A program made the translations under genes and the position numbers. Under the pieces are notes generated by a model, which worked only from the letters and a program-made list of their open reading frames with translations, was not told the origin of the DNA and ran no database searches. Shown piece by piece: positions 27,213 through 36,682 of a DNA stretch of 64,000 bases; the stretch's first letter is position 1; the number at the start of each line of letters is the position of its first letter. Source of the stretch: Paracoccus methylarcula (GTDB taxonomy: Bacteria; Pseudomonadota; Alphaproteobacteria; Rhodobacterales; Rhodobacteraceae); NCBI RefSeq assembly GCF_003007735.2, contig NZ_PXNQ02000006.1, forward strand, positions 62,001 through 126,000, given 5' to 3'.

Positions 27213-27814
27213 TGGATTGCCCCTCCTGCGGTATCTTCGGCAGACGCCGCCGCCAGCAAGCTGTCGGCAGCCGCGTGCAGGATTTGCTCTGACAGATGCG
27301 GATCATTGACCGATCGCGAGAGAACCAGCGCCCCGACCATCGTCGAGAGGATGTTCATAGCCTTGCCGTCACGCTCTTTCTCGTCGGTCTCGGCAATCAT
27401 GCCGTTGAGCAATTCGAGATGCGTCCTGATCCCCGCCTCGAATGACGCTTTCACCTCCGTGCTCTGTCTGGCGGCATCCGAGCCGAGCGCCACGATTGGG
27501 CAGCCGTCCATCCGCTCTTCCCGATGTTCGGGGCTGAGATACATGGAGATCACCGCGCCAAGCGGATCGTCGGGGCTCTCACCGGTTGCGGCCGACCATC
27601 GGCGGGTGGCCCCCTCGAATGCCCGCCCGGATGCCTGGACCGCCAGATCCTCTTTTGACTCGAACTGCTTGTAAAAGGCGCCCTGCGTCAGCCCGGCACC
27701 TTTCATCAGGTCTTTCAGTCCTATGCCGTCGAAACCGCGCTCTCGAAAGAGGCGGCTTGCCACATCGATCACGGCTTGGCGGTTTTTTTCTGCCTGAACA
27801 CGACTCACCCGCAT
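27209..27814 (-). CDS. TetR family transcriptional regulator
   Basis: 201 aa. N-terminal DNA-binding domain (NRQAVIDVASRLFRERGFDGIGLKDLMKGAGLTQGAFYKQF) of the AcrR/NemR type, with a C-terminal TetR_C ligand domain. It is divergent from the RND adaptor gene with an 84-base gap that contains a long inverted repeat over a TATA-rich core, so it should repress both itself and the pump. The ligand is probably a pump substrate or a lipid product of the adjacent enzymes (inference). Confidence 0.92.
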   Translation of the reverse strand: MRVSRVQAEKNRQAVIDVASRLFRERGFDGIGLKDLMKGAGLTQGAFYKQFESKEDLAVQASGRAFEGATRRWSAATGESPDDPLGAVISMYLSPEHREERMDGCPIVALGSDAARQSTEVKASFEAGIRTHLELLNGMIAETDEKERDGKAMNILSTMVGALVLSRSVNDPHLSEQILHAAADSLLAAASAEDTAGGAIQ

Positions 27815-27829
27815 CTTCGGCCTCCTTTT

Positions 27830-27876
27830 AGATTGTATTCGTAATCCATATCCTATATAGAGTTCGAATGCAATCT
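27830..27876. promoter_or_regulatory. TetR-type operator between the TetR gene and the RND pump
   Basis: Arms AGATTGTATTCG (27830-27841) and CGAATGCAATCT (27865-27876) are complementary in 11 of 12 positions around a 23-base AT-rich centre (ATCCTATATAG) that looks like a promoter -10 region. Bound repressor would cover the promoter of both divergent units. The left arm begins 15 bases before the TetR start; the right arm ends 22 bases before the adaptor start. Confidence 0.7.
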
Positions 27877-27898
27877 ATTTTGACATGAGGCTACGCAG

Positions 27899-29005
27899 GT
27901 GAAAAAGAGAACCGCAATCATGCTGGGAAGCATTCCGATCGCAGCGCTGGCGGCAGCATTTTTCCTGCTTCCGCTTCATACGCATGAAGCCTCCGCTGTC
28001 AGCGATCCCCGGCTGAAACCGCCGATTGTCAGGCTGGTAACGGCTGAGCGAATGACTGGCGCCGAGCGCGGTTTCACGGGTGTCATCGCGGCGAGGGTCG
28101 AGAGCAATCTCGGCTTCCGCGTCGGCGGCAAGATCGTGGAACGGCTTGTCGATACCGGCCAGGAGGTCAAGGCAGGTCAGCCATTGATGCGAATCGACGA
28201 TACCGATCTTCGCCTTGGGCTTACGGCAAAGCGCAACGCGGTTACCGCAGCGCGTGCCATAGTCGTCCAAACGGAAGCGGATGAGCGGCGATATGCCAGG
28301 TTACTGGAAAATGGATGGGTGACGCGACAGCGCCACGAGCAGGCGAGGGCTGCGCTGGATACCGCCAAGGCACAGCTTGCCGCTGCCGAGGCCGAAGCGG
28401 AGGTCGCAGGAAACGAGTCGGAATATGCGACATTGCTGGCGGATGCGGATGGCACGGTGGTCGAAGCATTGGGTGAACCGGGACAGGTCGTCTCTGCCGG
28501 GCAGACGGTGATCCGGATCGCCCGGGCCGGTCCCCGTGAAGCGGTGGTCACGCTTCCCGAAACGATCCGGCCGGCGATCGGTTCAAAAGCCGAAGCAAAT
28601 CTTTATGGGGGCGAGGGAGACAGTTCCCCGGCATATCTCAGGCAATTGTCGGATTCGGCCGATGCCCAGACCCGCACTTATGAAGCGCGCTATGTGCTCG
28701 ACGGTGACGCCGCGAGGGCGCCGCTTGGTGCGACAGTCACCATCCGGCTTGCAAGGCAGACCATTCGCCCGGAAATAGAGGTCCCGCTCGGAGCCGTGCT
28801 CGACGACGGCCAGCAGGTCGGAGTCTGGGTTCTGGACAGCGCGGCTTCGACCGTACATTTCCAGCCCGTCGGCCTGGACCGGGTGACCAGCGAAACTGCC
28901 GTGATAACGGGGGTGAACTCGGGCGACCGGGTCGTTTCGCTTGGAGCTCACCTCTTGCAGGAGGGCGCACGCGTCAGGATCGCGTCCGAGAACGGAGGCA
29001 ACTGA
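27899..29005 (+). CDS. RND efflux periplasmic adaptor (membrane fusion protein)
   Basis: 368 aa, GTG start at 27899. An N-terminal hydrophobic segment (SIPIAALAAAFFLLP) anchors or exports it. The lipoyl half-motifs (NLGFRVGGKIVERLVDTGQEVKAGQPLMRID and DGTVVEALGEPGQVVSAGQTV) flank an alpha-helical hairpin rich in Ala, Glu and Arg at about residues 100-170. This is the adaptor that links the RND pump to an outer-membrane channel. No TolC-type gene is adjacent. TGATG overlap with the pump gene. Confidence 0.92.
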   Translation: MKKRTAIMLGSIPIAALAAAFFLLPLHTHEASAVSDPRLKPPIVRLVTAERMTGAERGFTGVIAARVESNLGFRVGGKIVERLVDTGQEVKAGQPLMRIDDTDLRLGLTAKRNAVTAARAIVVQTEADERRYARLLENGWVTRQRHEQARAALDTAKAQLAAAEAEAEVAGNESEYATLLADADGTVVEALGEPGQVVSAGQTVIRIARAGPREAVVTLPETIRPAIGSKAEANLYGGEGDSSPAYLRQLSDSADAQTRTYEARYVLDGDAARAPLGATVTIRLARQTIRPEIEVPLGAVLDDGQQVGVWVLDSAASTVHFQPVGLDRVTSETAVITGVNSGDRVVSLGAHLLQEGARVRIASENGGN

Positions 29006-32000
29006 TGGGCCTCAACCTTTCCGCGCTCGCCGTTCGCGAGCGTGCTGTCACCCTGTTCTTCATCATGCTGCTGGTGGCTGCCGGGGCCTTTGCCTTCCTG
29101 AAACTCGGTCGGGCGGAAGATCCCAATTTCACTATCAAGACCCTCACGGTCTCCGCGGCATGGCCGGGCGCGACCGCGCGTGAAATGCAGGATCTGGTTG
29201 CCGAACCGCTGGAGAAGCGGCTTCAGGAACTGACCTGGTATGATCGGGTCGAGACGACGACACACCCCGGCTACGCTATATGACGGTCACATTGCAGGAC
29301 AGCACACCGCCCGCCGCCGTGGAGGAGGAGTTCTATCAGGCACGAAAGAAGCTGGGGGATGAGGCGCGCAACCTCCCCTCCGGCGTTTTCGGCCCCTTCG
29401 TCAACGACGAGTATTCGGACGTGAGCTTTGCGCTTTATGCGCTCAACGCCAAGGGCATGCCGATGCGCGAACTGGCCCGGCAGGCCGAGGTGATCCGCCA
29501 GGATCTTCTGCATGTGCCCGGCGTCAAGAAGATCAATATCCTCGGGGAGCGTCCCGAGCAGATCTTTGTCGAGTTTTCCCATGCCAAACTGGCAACCCTT
29601 GGCATATCGGCACAGGATATGATCGCCGCCTTGCAACGTCAGAACACGGTCACACCGGCCGGTTCGATCGACACTCAGGGGCCCCGGGTCTTCATTCGGA
29701 TCGATGGTGCTTATGATGGCATCAAGGCGATTGCGGACACGCCCATCATCGCCGCAGGACGAACACTAAAACTCTCGGACATCGCGGAAATCCGCCGTGG
29801 CTACGAGGATCCTCCGACCTATCTCATCCGACGCAAGGGTGAACCGACCATCCTGCTTGGGGTTGTGATGCAAGAGGGTTGGAACGCCCTTGCGCTTGGC
29901 GAGGCGCTTGAAGAAAAGACGGGCGCGATCGCCCGGGATCTGCCGCTCGGGATATCGCTCGAAAAGGTGAGCGATCAGGCCATCAATGTCAGCCATGCTG
30001 TCGGTGAATTCATGCAGAAATTCGCGACGGCGCTTGGTGTGGTGCTGTTGGTGAGCCTGCTCAGCCTTGGCTGGCGCGTCGGCATTGTCGTGGCGGCTGC
30101 CGTTCCCCTGACACTCGCCGTCGTGTTTCTCATCATGCTGGAAACCGGCCGGTTCTTCGATCGCATCACGCTTGGCGCCCTCATCCTGGCACTCGGTCTC
30201 CTGGTGGATGACGCCATCATCGCCATCGAGGTGATGGTGGTGAAAATGGAAGAAGGCATGGATCGCATCAATGCGGCGGCCTATGCATGGAGCCACACCG
30301 CGGCACCGATGCTGTCAGGAACGCTCGTGACGATCGCCGGATTCCTGCCGGTGGGCTTCGCCCGCTCGGCTGCTGGCGAGTATGCTGGCAACATCTTCTG
30401 GATCGTGGGGTTCGCGCTGATCGTGTCCTGGATCGTCGCGGTCATTTTCACCCCCTATCTTGGTGTCAAGATGCTGCCCGAGATCAAGCCGGTCGCAGGT
30501 GGCCATCAGGCGATCTACGACACGCCGAACTATCGCCGCCTGCGAAGCGTCATCACCTTTGCCGTGCGCCGTAAATTCCTGACCTGCGCGGTTGTCGGGA
30601 TTGCCTTTGCGGTTTCCGTTGGCGGCATGGGCGCTCTCAAGCAGCAGTTCTTCCCGACTTCCGACCGGCCCGAAGTGCTGGTGGAAATACGTTTACCGGA
30701 AGGCACCAGCATCGAAACGACGACCGCCACGGTCAAGACGCTTGAAGACTGGCTGCAAGATCAACCCGAGGCCGAGATCGTCACCAGCTATGTCGGTCAG
30801 GGCGCACCGCGGTTCTTCTTTGCGATGGCCCCGGAACTGCCCGATCCCGCCTTCGCCAAGATCGTCGTGCTGACCCCGGACGCGGAAGCGCGCGAAGCCC
30901 TGAAACACAGGCTCCGCGAAGCGGTCTCGGAGGGGCTTGCGCCCGAGGCCCATCTGCGCGTCACGCAACTGGTATTCGGCCCCTACACGCCGTTCCCGGT
31001 CGAGTTCCGGATCATGGGACCGGACCCCGCTCAATTATACAGTATTTCCGAGAAGGCGCTCGACATCATGCGCGACGTCCCCGATGTCAGGCAGGCCAAC
31101 CGGGATTGGGGTAGCCGCACGCCCGTGTTGCGGTTTGTCCCGGATCAGGACCGGTTGAACCTTATCGGCCTGTCGCCCGCCGAGGTCGCCCAGCAACTGC
31201 AATTCCTGCTGTCGGGCATCACCGTTACCCATGTCCGTGAAGACATCCGCGATGTCCCCGTCGTGATGCGCAGTGCCGGTGGCGAGCGGCTGGACCCGGC
31301 GCATCTGGCGGATTTTTCCCTGACCAGCCGGGAGGGTCGCGCGATTCCGCTCGACCAGATCGGCCATTCCGAGATTCGCCTGGAAGAGCCGATCCTGAAA
31401 CGTCGCGATCGTATGCCCGTCATCACCATCCGCTCGGATATCAACGAGGCCACTCAGCCGCCGGAAGTCTCGGGGGAAATCATGACGGCCCTTCAGCCGT
31501 TGATCGCCTCGCTTCCGGCCGGCTACCGCATTGAAATGGGCGGTTCGAGCGAAGAGGCCGCAAAGGCCAATACCGCGCTGGCGAAGATCTTTCCGCTCAT
31601 GATCGCCGCCACGCTGATCGTCATCATGCTCCAGGTGCGATCCTTCGCGACGATGGCCATGGTCGTTCTGACTGCGCCGCTTGGACTGGTCGGAGCCGTT
31701 CCCGTGCTGATTTTCTTCAATCAACCCTTCGGGTTCAACGCCATTCTTGGCATGATCGGACTGGCCGGGATCCTGATGCGCAATACGCTGATCCTGACCG
31801 AACAGATCAAGGAGAACCGCGCCGCTGGCCTCGACGACTATCACGCCGTGATCGAAGCCACCGTGCAGCGCACGCGACCGGTCATCCTGACGGCCCTTGC
31901 CGCCGTCCTGGCCTTCATCCCTCTCACGCATTCCGTGTTCTGGGGATCGATGGCCTATACGCTGATCGGCGGCACGGCAGCCGGCACGGTGCTGATCCTG

Positions 32001-32114
32001 CTCTTTCTGCCGGCGCTCTATGCCGCGTGGTTCCGGATCAGGCCGGTTTCTGACGATACCGAGGCTGATTCATTCGAGGAACCGGGGATGTCAAAAGCAA
32101 TGGCTGCCGGATGA
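29005..32114 (+). CDS. RND efflux transporter permease, frame break at residue 91
   Basis: The N-terminal 92 residues (MGLNLSALAVRERAVTLFF, then AEDPNFTIKTLTVSAAWPGA) and the rest of the pump from 29280 lie in different frames. One added T at about 29277 (GCT-TAT-ATG) reads through as HPGYAYMTVTLQDS and restores a 1036-aa RND permease. The second part has the paired TM blocks and the proton-relay TM4 signature (LGLLVDDAIIAIEVMV). AcrB/MexF-like drug and lipid exporters share this layout. As sequenced, an ATGA stop/start overlap sits at the break. Confidence 0.9.
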
Positions 32115-32232
32115 GGGTGCTGTCACGTGAAGCGGCGAAATGATGTGCCCGGGACATTCGCCGTTGCACCCGTCCAGAAAGCCTCCCCGACTGGCAGCGT
32201 CAGCCACCGAAGCCTGCCGACGGAATGAAAAC

Positions 32233-32889
32233 ATGCCGGATTATCCAAAGGCTTCTCCCATGCGGTATGACGAAGGCAGCCCGGAGGCTCATGCACTGAA
32301 TCTGGTTGGCGACCGATGGCCGCTACTTGTCGTTCGCGAACTGATATTCGCGCCCAAACGCTTTCAACGGATCCGCGCTGGCCTGCCCGGCATTTCCGCA
32401 AATGTGCTGTCCCGGCGGCTTGCGCAGCTTGGTGCGGCCGGGGTTATCGTCCATGACGAAAAACAGAGATTCTACGCCCTCACCGAGATCGGAAGAGAAC
32501 TGCTGCCGGTTATTCACGAACTATGTCGTTGGGCGGTTGCAGTGCCAGGTCATGACCTATTTCGTTTCATCAGCCCCACGGCTCTGATGATCTCGATGAA
32601 TGCCGTTCTTGTGCCGGAACGCGCTCGAGGGCGCGAAGCGATTGCGGGCTTTGATTTCGGCAGCGAAGCGTTCGAAGTCAGATTGACCGGAGGAAAGCTG
32701 CAAGTTATCGCCGTCAACTGCCCTGAGACACCGTTTGTTCTTTCGGGGAATGGAAACGGGCTCGCGGAGGGGATCTTGGGTGCAGTCCCTTTGCCGGAGC
32801 TGATGGCAAAGGGTATGGTCTCCGTGAGTGGCGATGTCGCGGCGGCAAGCGAGTTTCTATCTTTGTTCAACATGAGGCAAGCATCGTGA
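32233..32889 (+). CDS. HxlR family transcriptional regulator with C-terminal sterol-carrier-like domain
   Basis: 218 aa from the ATG at 32233. HxlR winged helix (LVGDRWPLLVVRELIFAPKRFQRIRAGLPGISANVLSRRL) followed by about 110 residues resembling the SCP2-like domain found in a subset of HxlR proteins (ITP-ALMISMNAVL, then GGKLQVIAVN). It is 118 bases after the pump gene on the same strand. It may control the pump or its own promoter; the target is not visible. Confidence 0.85.
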   Translation: MPDYPKASPMRYDEGSPEAHALNLVGDRWPLLVVRELIFAPKRFQRIRAGLPGISANVLSRRLAQLGAAGVIVHDEKQRFYALTEIGRELLPVIHELCRWAVAVPGHDLFRFISPTALMISMNAVLVPERARGREAIAGFDFGSEAFEVRLTGGKLQVIAVNCPETPFVLSGNGNGLAEGILGAVPLPELMAKGMVSVSGDVAAASEFLSLFNMRQAS

Positions 32890-32908
32890 ACATGCTTGTT
32901 GGTTCCTG

Positions 32909-33423
32909 TCACGCGGGATTGTGCAAACACCGGACGAGCAGTTTGTCGATCCGGCGATTGTTTACATACACGACCTCGATCCACCATCCGCCAAGTTCGA
33001 AATGCTCGCCCGGTTGCAGCAGTATCCCCATTTTCTCCACCGCGAGACCGACCACCGTCTCCTGGTCGTGATCCCCGTCGAACCCCAGTGCGCATCACCC
33101 CGGCGATCATCCGCCGTTTCCATCACGTCGGCAGAGCGGGACTCGATCGGGACCAGCCAGATTTCCTCACCTGTTACACCATTATCCGGGGTTCCGGACT
33201 GGCCGAGAATCGCCAGCACGAGCTTGCCCAAGACCAGCGACAGATGAGCGATCGCGACCACGACGCTGCCAATAACGATGGTTTGCGCGACGGTGGTGCT
33301 CAGCCCGGCGCAGGCAGAATGCCATCCCGGAGAAAATGCAGGACAGGATGCCGACCGGGGTGACGCCGATCTGCAAGCTGGACAGGAAGCTGCATGTTCT
33401 AGCGGTTTCCCGCAGGTTTCATC
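32909..33423 (-). pseudogene. Decayed CorC/HlyC (DUF21-CBS) membrane protein
   Basis: Pieces of one protein occur in several frames on the minus strand. First comes LQIGVTPVGILSCIFSGMAF (DUF21 membrane domain), then TIVIGSVVVAIAHLSLVLGKLV, then NGVTGEEIWLVPIESRSADVMETA (the segment before CBS), and last ETVVGLAVEKMGILLQPGEHFELGGWWIEV with RRIDKLLV (CorC_HlyC C-terminal domain). The CBS pair and much of the membrane part are missing, and at least two frame changes occur. The whole remnant is about 170 codons against more than 400 in intact relatives. Confidence 0.72.
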
Positions 33424-33467
33424 GATCTTCCGGCGCTGATGCGGTCCTTGTTTTCCTGCACCGCCTT

Positions 33468-33947
33468 CTATGGCGGGTCAGTTCCGTCGTCACGCTCGGT
33501 ATTTTCGCGGACATCTTCTAGGAAACCTACCCTGTAGGGCTCATTCTTGATCGGTCTGACCGCGACCAGCATGAAGTTCAACTGATCGATATGCTGGATC
33601 AATGTCACCGTGTTGCCTTTGGGGTCCAGGCCGTGGAATTCGATCAGACTGGGATTCTGATACGATATCGCGCGGATATGCAGCTGCGCCGCAAGGCCGA
33701 AATTGGCCAGTTGCAGGCCGATTTCCTCATCCTCGTCCAGATTCGCCTCGAATTGCCTGATCCGATGGCGCAGATGGTTGAAGATAAGGGAAGCCTCATG
33801 CAGTTCGAAATTATCCTCGGTGATTTTGGTCTGGCCAGCGGCCTGTGCCCCCTGTCGCCGAAGCTGTTGGCGCTGTTCGGCCACCATCTTCTGCGCCACT
33901 ATTTCCGAGAAATCCACATCGTCGGGTTGATCGTCGGTATCGGCCAT
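33468..33947 (-). CDS. DUF6173 family protein
   Basis: 159 aa, acidic N-terminus (MADTDDQPDDVDFSEIVAQ). The core EASLIFNHLRHRIRQFEANLDEDEEIGLQL and SLIEFHGLDPKGNTVTLIQHIDQLNFMLVAV matches what I remember of the Rhodobacterales family DUF6173. Function unknown. No signal peptide or TM segment. It lies between two decayed genes but is itself intact. Confidence 0.65.
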   Translation of the reverse strand: MADTDDQPDDVDFSEIVAQKMVAEQRQQLRRQGAQAAGQTKITEDNFELHEASLIFNHLRHRIRQFEANLDEDEEIGLQLANFGLAAQLHIRAISYQNPSLIEFHGLDPKGNTVTLIQHIDQLNFMLVAVRPIKNEPYRVGFLEDVRENTERDDGTDPP

Positions 33948-34025
33948 TTCGCCTCGTTCATTTTGCAGTATGACGGTCCTGCTGCGGAAACCTTATCAGC
34001 CGACAGGCCGGGCGCAATAGGACCG

Positions 34026-34384
34026 TCAAATAGAGTTCTGCGAACGGGCATCAGGACCGCCGAGCGCTGCAGCACCCGATGCGGACAGCACCAGCAGAAT
34101 CGCCGAAGGTAACATGAAGGCCGCCCATGCCGCGCCCGGCGGGCCGCCACGCAGCAGCCCGGGCGCGAAGCTGACCTGGCTCGATGCAGGTCCCGGCAGG
34201 AACCGGCAAAGGACGGCAAGACCGGCAAAACCTCGCTCGGCGATCCATTTGCGGCGCTGCACGAACTTGTCGCGGAAATAACCCAGGGTGTCGATGGGGC
34301 GCCGGAAGAGGTCAGGCCAAGTTTGAGAAAGGCCGTGAACACTCTCGGGCCGAGCCCTTCCTTGGCCGCTTGGTCCTCGTGTCG
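34026..34384 (-). pseudogene. Truncated chromate transporter (ChrA) remnant
   Basis: N-terminal ChrA segment: RVFTAFLKLGLTS in one frame, then PIDTLGYFRDKFVQRRKWI and AVLCRFLPGPASSQVSFAPGLLRGG in another, joined by one missing base at about 34300. The frame stops after about 110 residues, whereas intact ChrA has about 400. It is contiguous with a PadR remnant, as in chr loci where a PadR regulator precedes chrA. Confidence 0.75.
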
Positions 34385-34677
34385 GGTCGCCTGCGTCCCT
34401 TGCCCGTGATGGCATGGAGCTTGCGGACCGCCCGCCCGTTCCGCTCCTCGCGGTAGGTGAGGTAGCCGTCGCGCTCCATCTTGTGCAGCATCGGATAGGG
34501 CGTGTCCGGTGACAGGCGGTAACCATGACTTGCCAACTCGTCGATCATCCACTGGCCGTAGATTTCATGTTCGGTCGCGTGGTGCAGGACATGCAGTCTG
34601 ACCAGGCCCGACAGTGGGTCACGGTGTTCCGGGGTTTCAATGAGATGTCGAAACACTAGGAGCACCGGTCCCGGCAA
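34312..34677 (-). pseudogene. PadR-type regulator, C-terminus lost
   Basis: The winged-helix part is clear (LVRLHVLHHATEHEIYGQWMIDELASHGYRLSPDTPYPMLHKMERDGYLTYREERNG), but after AITGKG the frame turns into basic, unfamiliar sequence that overlaps the chrA remnant. The usual coiled-coil dimerisation end of PadR is missing. It was probably the regulator of the adjacent chromate transporter. DNA binding by the fragment cannot be excluded. Confidence 0.6.
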
Positions 34678-34686
34678 GGGCCCGCC

Positions 34687-35464
34687 TCAGACCGTCACGT
34701 TCAGCGCGCCGCCATCTAGCAGGATGTTCTGGCCGATGATGAACCGCGCCTGCTGGCTGCACAGGAAGGCGCAGGTGGCGCCGAAATCCCCGGGCTGACC
34801 ATAGGCACCGGCGGGGATGCCCGATTGCCGCTTCTTGCGGGCCTCTTCGATGGTGATGCCGCTGTTCTCGGCGACACCCTTGTCCAGGCTGTCGGCGCGG
34901 GCGGTGGCATGGATGCCCGGCAGGATATTGTTGACGCAGACGCCATGCCCGGCCACCTGCCGCGACATGCCCGCGACAAAGCCAGTCAGCCCGGCCCGCG
35001 CGGTATTCGACAGACCCAGCACCGCGATGGGCGAGCGCACCGACTGCGAGGTGATGTTGACGACCCGGCCCCAGCCACGTTCCATCATGCCGGGAACCAG
35101 CGCTTGCATCAGCGCGACCGCCGACAGCATGTTCGCGTCGATGGCCTTGATGAAATCCTCGCGGCTCCAATCCGTCCATGTGCCCGGAGGCGGGCCGCCC
35201 GCATTGGTCACCAGGATATCGGCCTGGCCGGTGGCAGCGAGCACGCGTTCGCGGCCCTCATCCGTGGTGATATCGGCGGCGACAGGCGTGACTTGGACAC
35301 CGTATTTGTCTGCGATCTCTTGCGCGGTCCGGGTGACATCGGCTCGGTGCGGCTGTTGATGACCAGATCGACGCCTGCCTCGGCCAGTGCCTCGGCGCAG
35401 CCGCGTCCCAGCCCCTTGGAGCTGCGCAAACCAGCCCCCGTTTTCCCTTGATCCCCAGATCCAT
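34687..35464 (-). CDS. SDR family oxidoreductase (3-oxoacyl-ACP reductase-like), two frame breaks
   Basis: The start at 35464 (ATG with AGGAGG upstream) reads MDLGIKGKRGLVCAA. One base is missing at about 35420 (then SKGLGRGCAEALAEAGVDLVINSRTE) and a second at about 35343 (then ADVTRTAQEIADKYG in the frame that continues to 34687). With both added, the protein is 259 aa with VTNAGGPPPG and the SDR core. The usual YxxxK Tyr and Lys are replaced in this subfamily by SNTARAGLTGF. Substrate unknown. Follows a chr remnant and precedes rpe on the same strand. Confidence 0.8.
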
Positions 35465-35515
35465 CACGTCCTCCTGTTTCTTCGCGGCAGAGCAAACGCC
35501 TGTGCGGCGGGATTG

Positions 35516-36202
35516 TCAAACCGCTTGCGCGGCCTCGCGAATGGCACGGATATTACCGCCATAGATGGCGGGCTGATCGACCGAGCCACCCTTGAAGACG
35601 GCCGAGCCTGCGACCAGCACATCGGCCCCTGCCTTGGCGACCAGGGGTGCGGTTTTCGCATCGATGCCGCCATCGACCTGGATATGGATCGGCCGGTCAC
35701 CGATCATGCCGCGCAGCCGGGCGATCTTGTCGATCTGGCTGTGGATGAATTTCTGCCCGCCGAAACCGGGATTCACGGTCATCACCAGCACCGTGTCGCA
35801 CAGGTCCAGAAGATATTCGACCGCCTCGACCGGCGTACCCGGGTTCAGCGCGATCCCGGCCTTTTTGCCCGCCCCCCGGATCGCCTGCAGGGTCCGGTGT
35901 GGATGCGGTCCGGCCTCGACATGGGCGGTGATCATGTCGGCGCCTGCCTCGGCATAGGCGTCGATATAGGCATCGACCGGGGCGATCATCAGATGCACAT
36001 CCATGAAGCCCCGAACATGCGGACGAAACGCCTTCACCGCCGGAGGACCAAAGGTCAGGTTGGGCACGAAATGACCATCCATGACATCGACATGCACCCA
36101 ATCGGCGCCCTCGGCCTCGATGGCCCGGATCTCGCGCCCGAAATCGGCGAAATCGGCAGAGAGGATCGACGGGGCGATCTTGATGCGGCGGTCGAAATTC
36201 AT
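35516..36202 (-). CDS. rpe: Ribulose-phosphate 3-epimerase
   Basis: 228 aa from the ATG at 36202. TIM-barrel epimerase: [13 protein letters not shown], the metal site [37 protein letters not shown] and VDGGID near the end. Interconverts D-ribulose 5-phosphate and D-xylulose 5-phosphate for the pentose phosphate and Calvin-type cycles. Next to presumed C1/alcohol-oxidation regulatory genes, which may be coincidence. Confidence 0.96.
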   Translation of the reverse strand: MNFDRRIKIAPSILSADFADFGREIRAIEAEGADWVHVDVMDGHFVPNLTFGPPAVKAFRPHVRGFMDVHLMIAPVDAYIDAYAEAGADMITAHVEAGPHPHRTLQAIRGAGKKAGIALNPGTPVEAVEYLLDLCDTVLVMTVNPGFGGQKFIHSQIDKIARLRGMIGDRPIHIQVDGGIDAKTAPLVAKAGADVLVAGSAVFKGGSVDQPAIYGGNIRAIREAAQAV

Positions 36203-36252
36203 GGCATGTCCCTCTTGCGGTCGTCGCGATATCCAGCCCGGCACGGTGACAT

Positions 36253-36300
36253 GACGGGAAAGCCGTTGGTTTCGGTTATGGTCGAAAACGGCTTCCCGTC
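36253..36300. other. Stem-loop between rpe and the upstream small exported-protein gene
   Basis: GACGGGAAAGCCGT pairs with ACGGCTTCCCGTC over 13 pairs with one bulged base, loop about 21 bases. No T-run. A smaller repeat (CCGAC/GTCGG) follows. It probably ends or stabilises the transcript of the small periplasmic genes before rpe. Confidence 0.5.
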
Positions 36301-36338
36301 AACCGCAAGCCGACAGGTGTCCCGTCGGGTCGTGCCTG

Positions 36339-36682
36339 TCAGAAGCAGAGGATCTCGGCTTCGGCCTCGGCTCGGCGCAGGCGGGCGACGATTTCGGTCA
36401 TCTCTGCCATGCCCTTGAACATCGAGGCGCGTTCACCGGTGACCTGCCGCATCCGCAGCACTGTCTCGGCGCTGACGTAATCGTCATAGGGCAGCACCGA
36501 GGCGATCTGGTCGATGGCGCAAGAACAACGGTCCAGCATTTCGCGGTTCTGCCCGTTCGTGGCCATGCAGGTGAAAACATATTCGGCGCGGGCATTGGTC
36601 GGATAGTCGTTCACGGCCTGCGCCCATGCCGCGGGCGCGGCCATCGCCGCAGCATGGCGATCACGATGATGGCCCGTTTCAT
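36339..36682 (-). CDS. Small exported protein with clustered Cys, frame break in the signal region
   Basis: The start at 36682 overlaps the upstream stop (ATGA). The first codons read MKRAIIVI, and one base is missing at about 36657. With it, the signal-peptide-like MAAPAAWAQA is in frame with the mature part NDYPTNARAEYVF. Repaired length is 114 aa. The mature protein has a Cys in FTCMATNG and CSC in LDRCSCAID, plus a Cys two residues from the end. I do not recognise the family with certainty; similar short proteins occur, as far as I recall, near quinoprotein alcohol dehydrogenase genes. Periplasmic location is inferred. Confidence 0.6.

Noticed and set aside
29280..29283. Programmed frameshift or two-gene split of the RND pump at an ATGA overlap
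   Set aside because: There is no slippery run or stimulatory hairpin, the first part is only 92 residues, and one added T restores the protein. The same defect occurs in many unrelated genes here.
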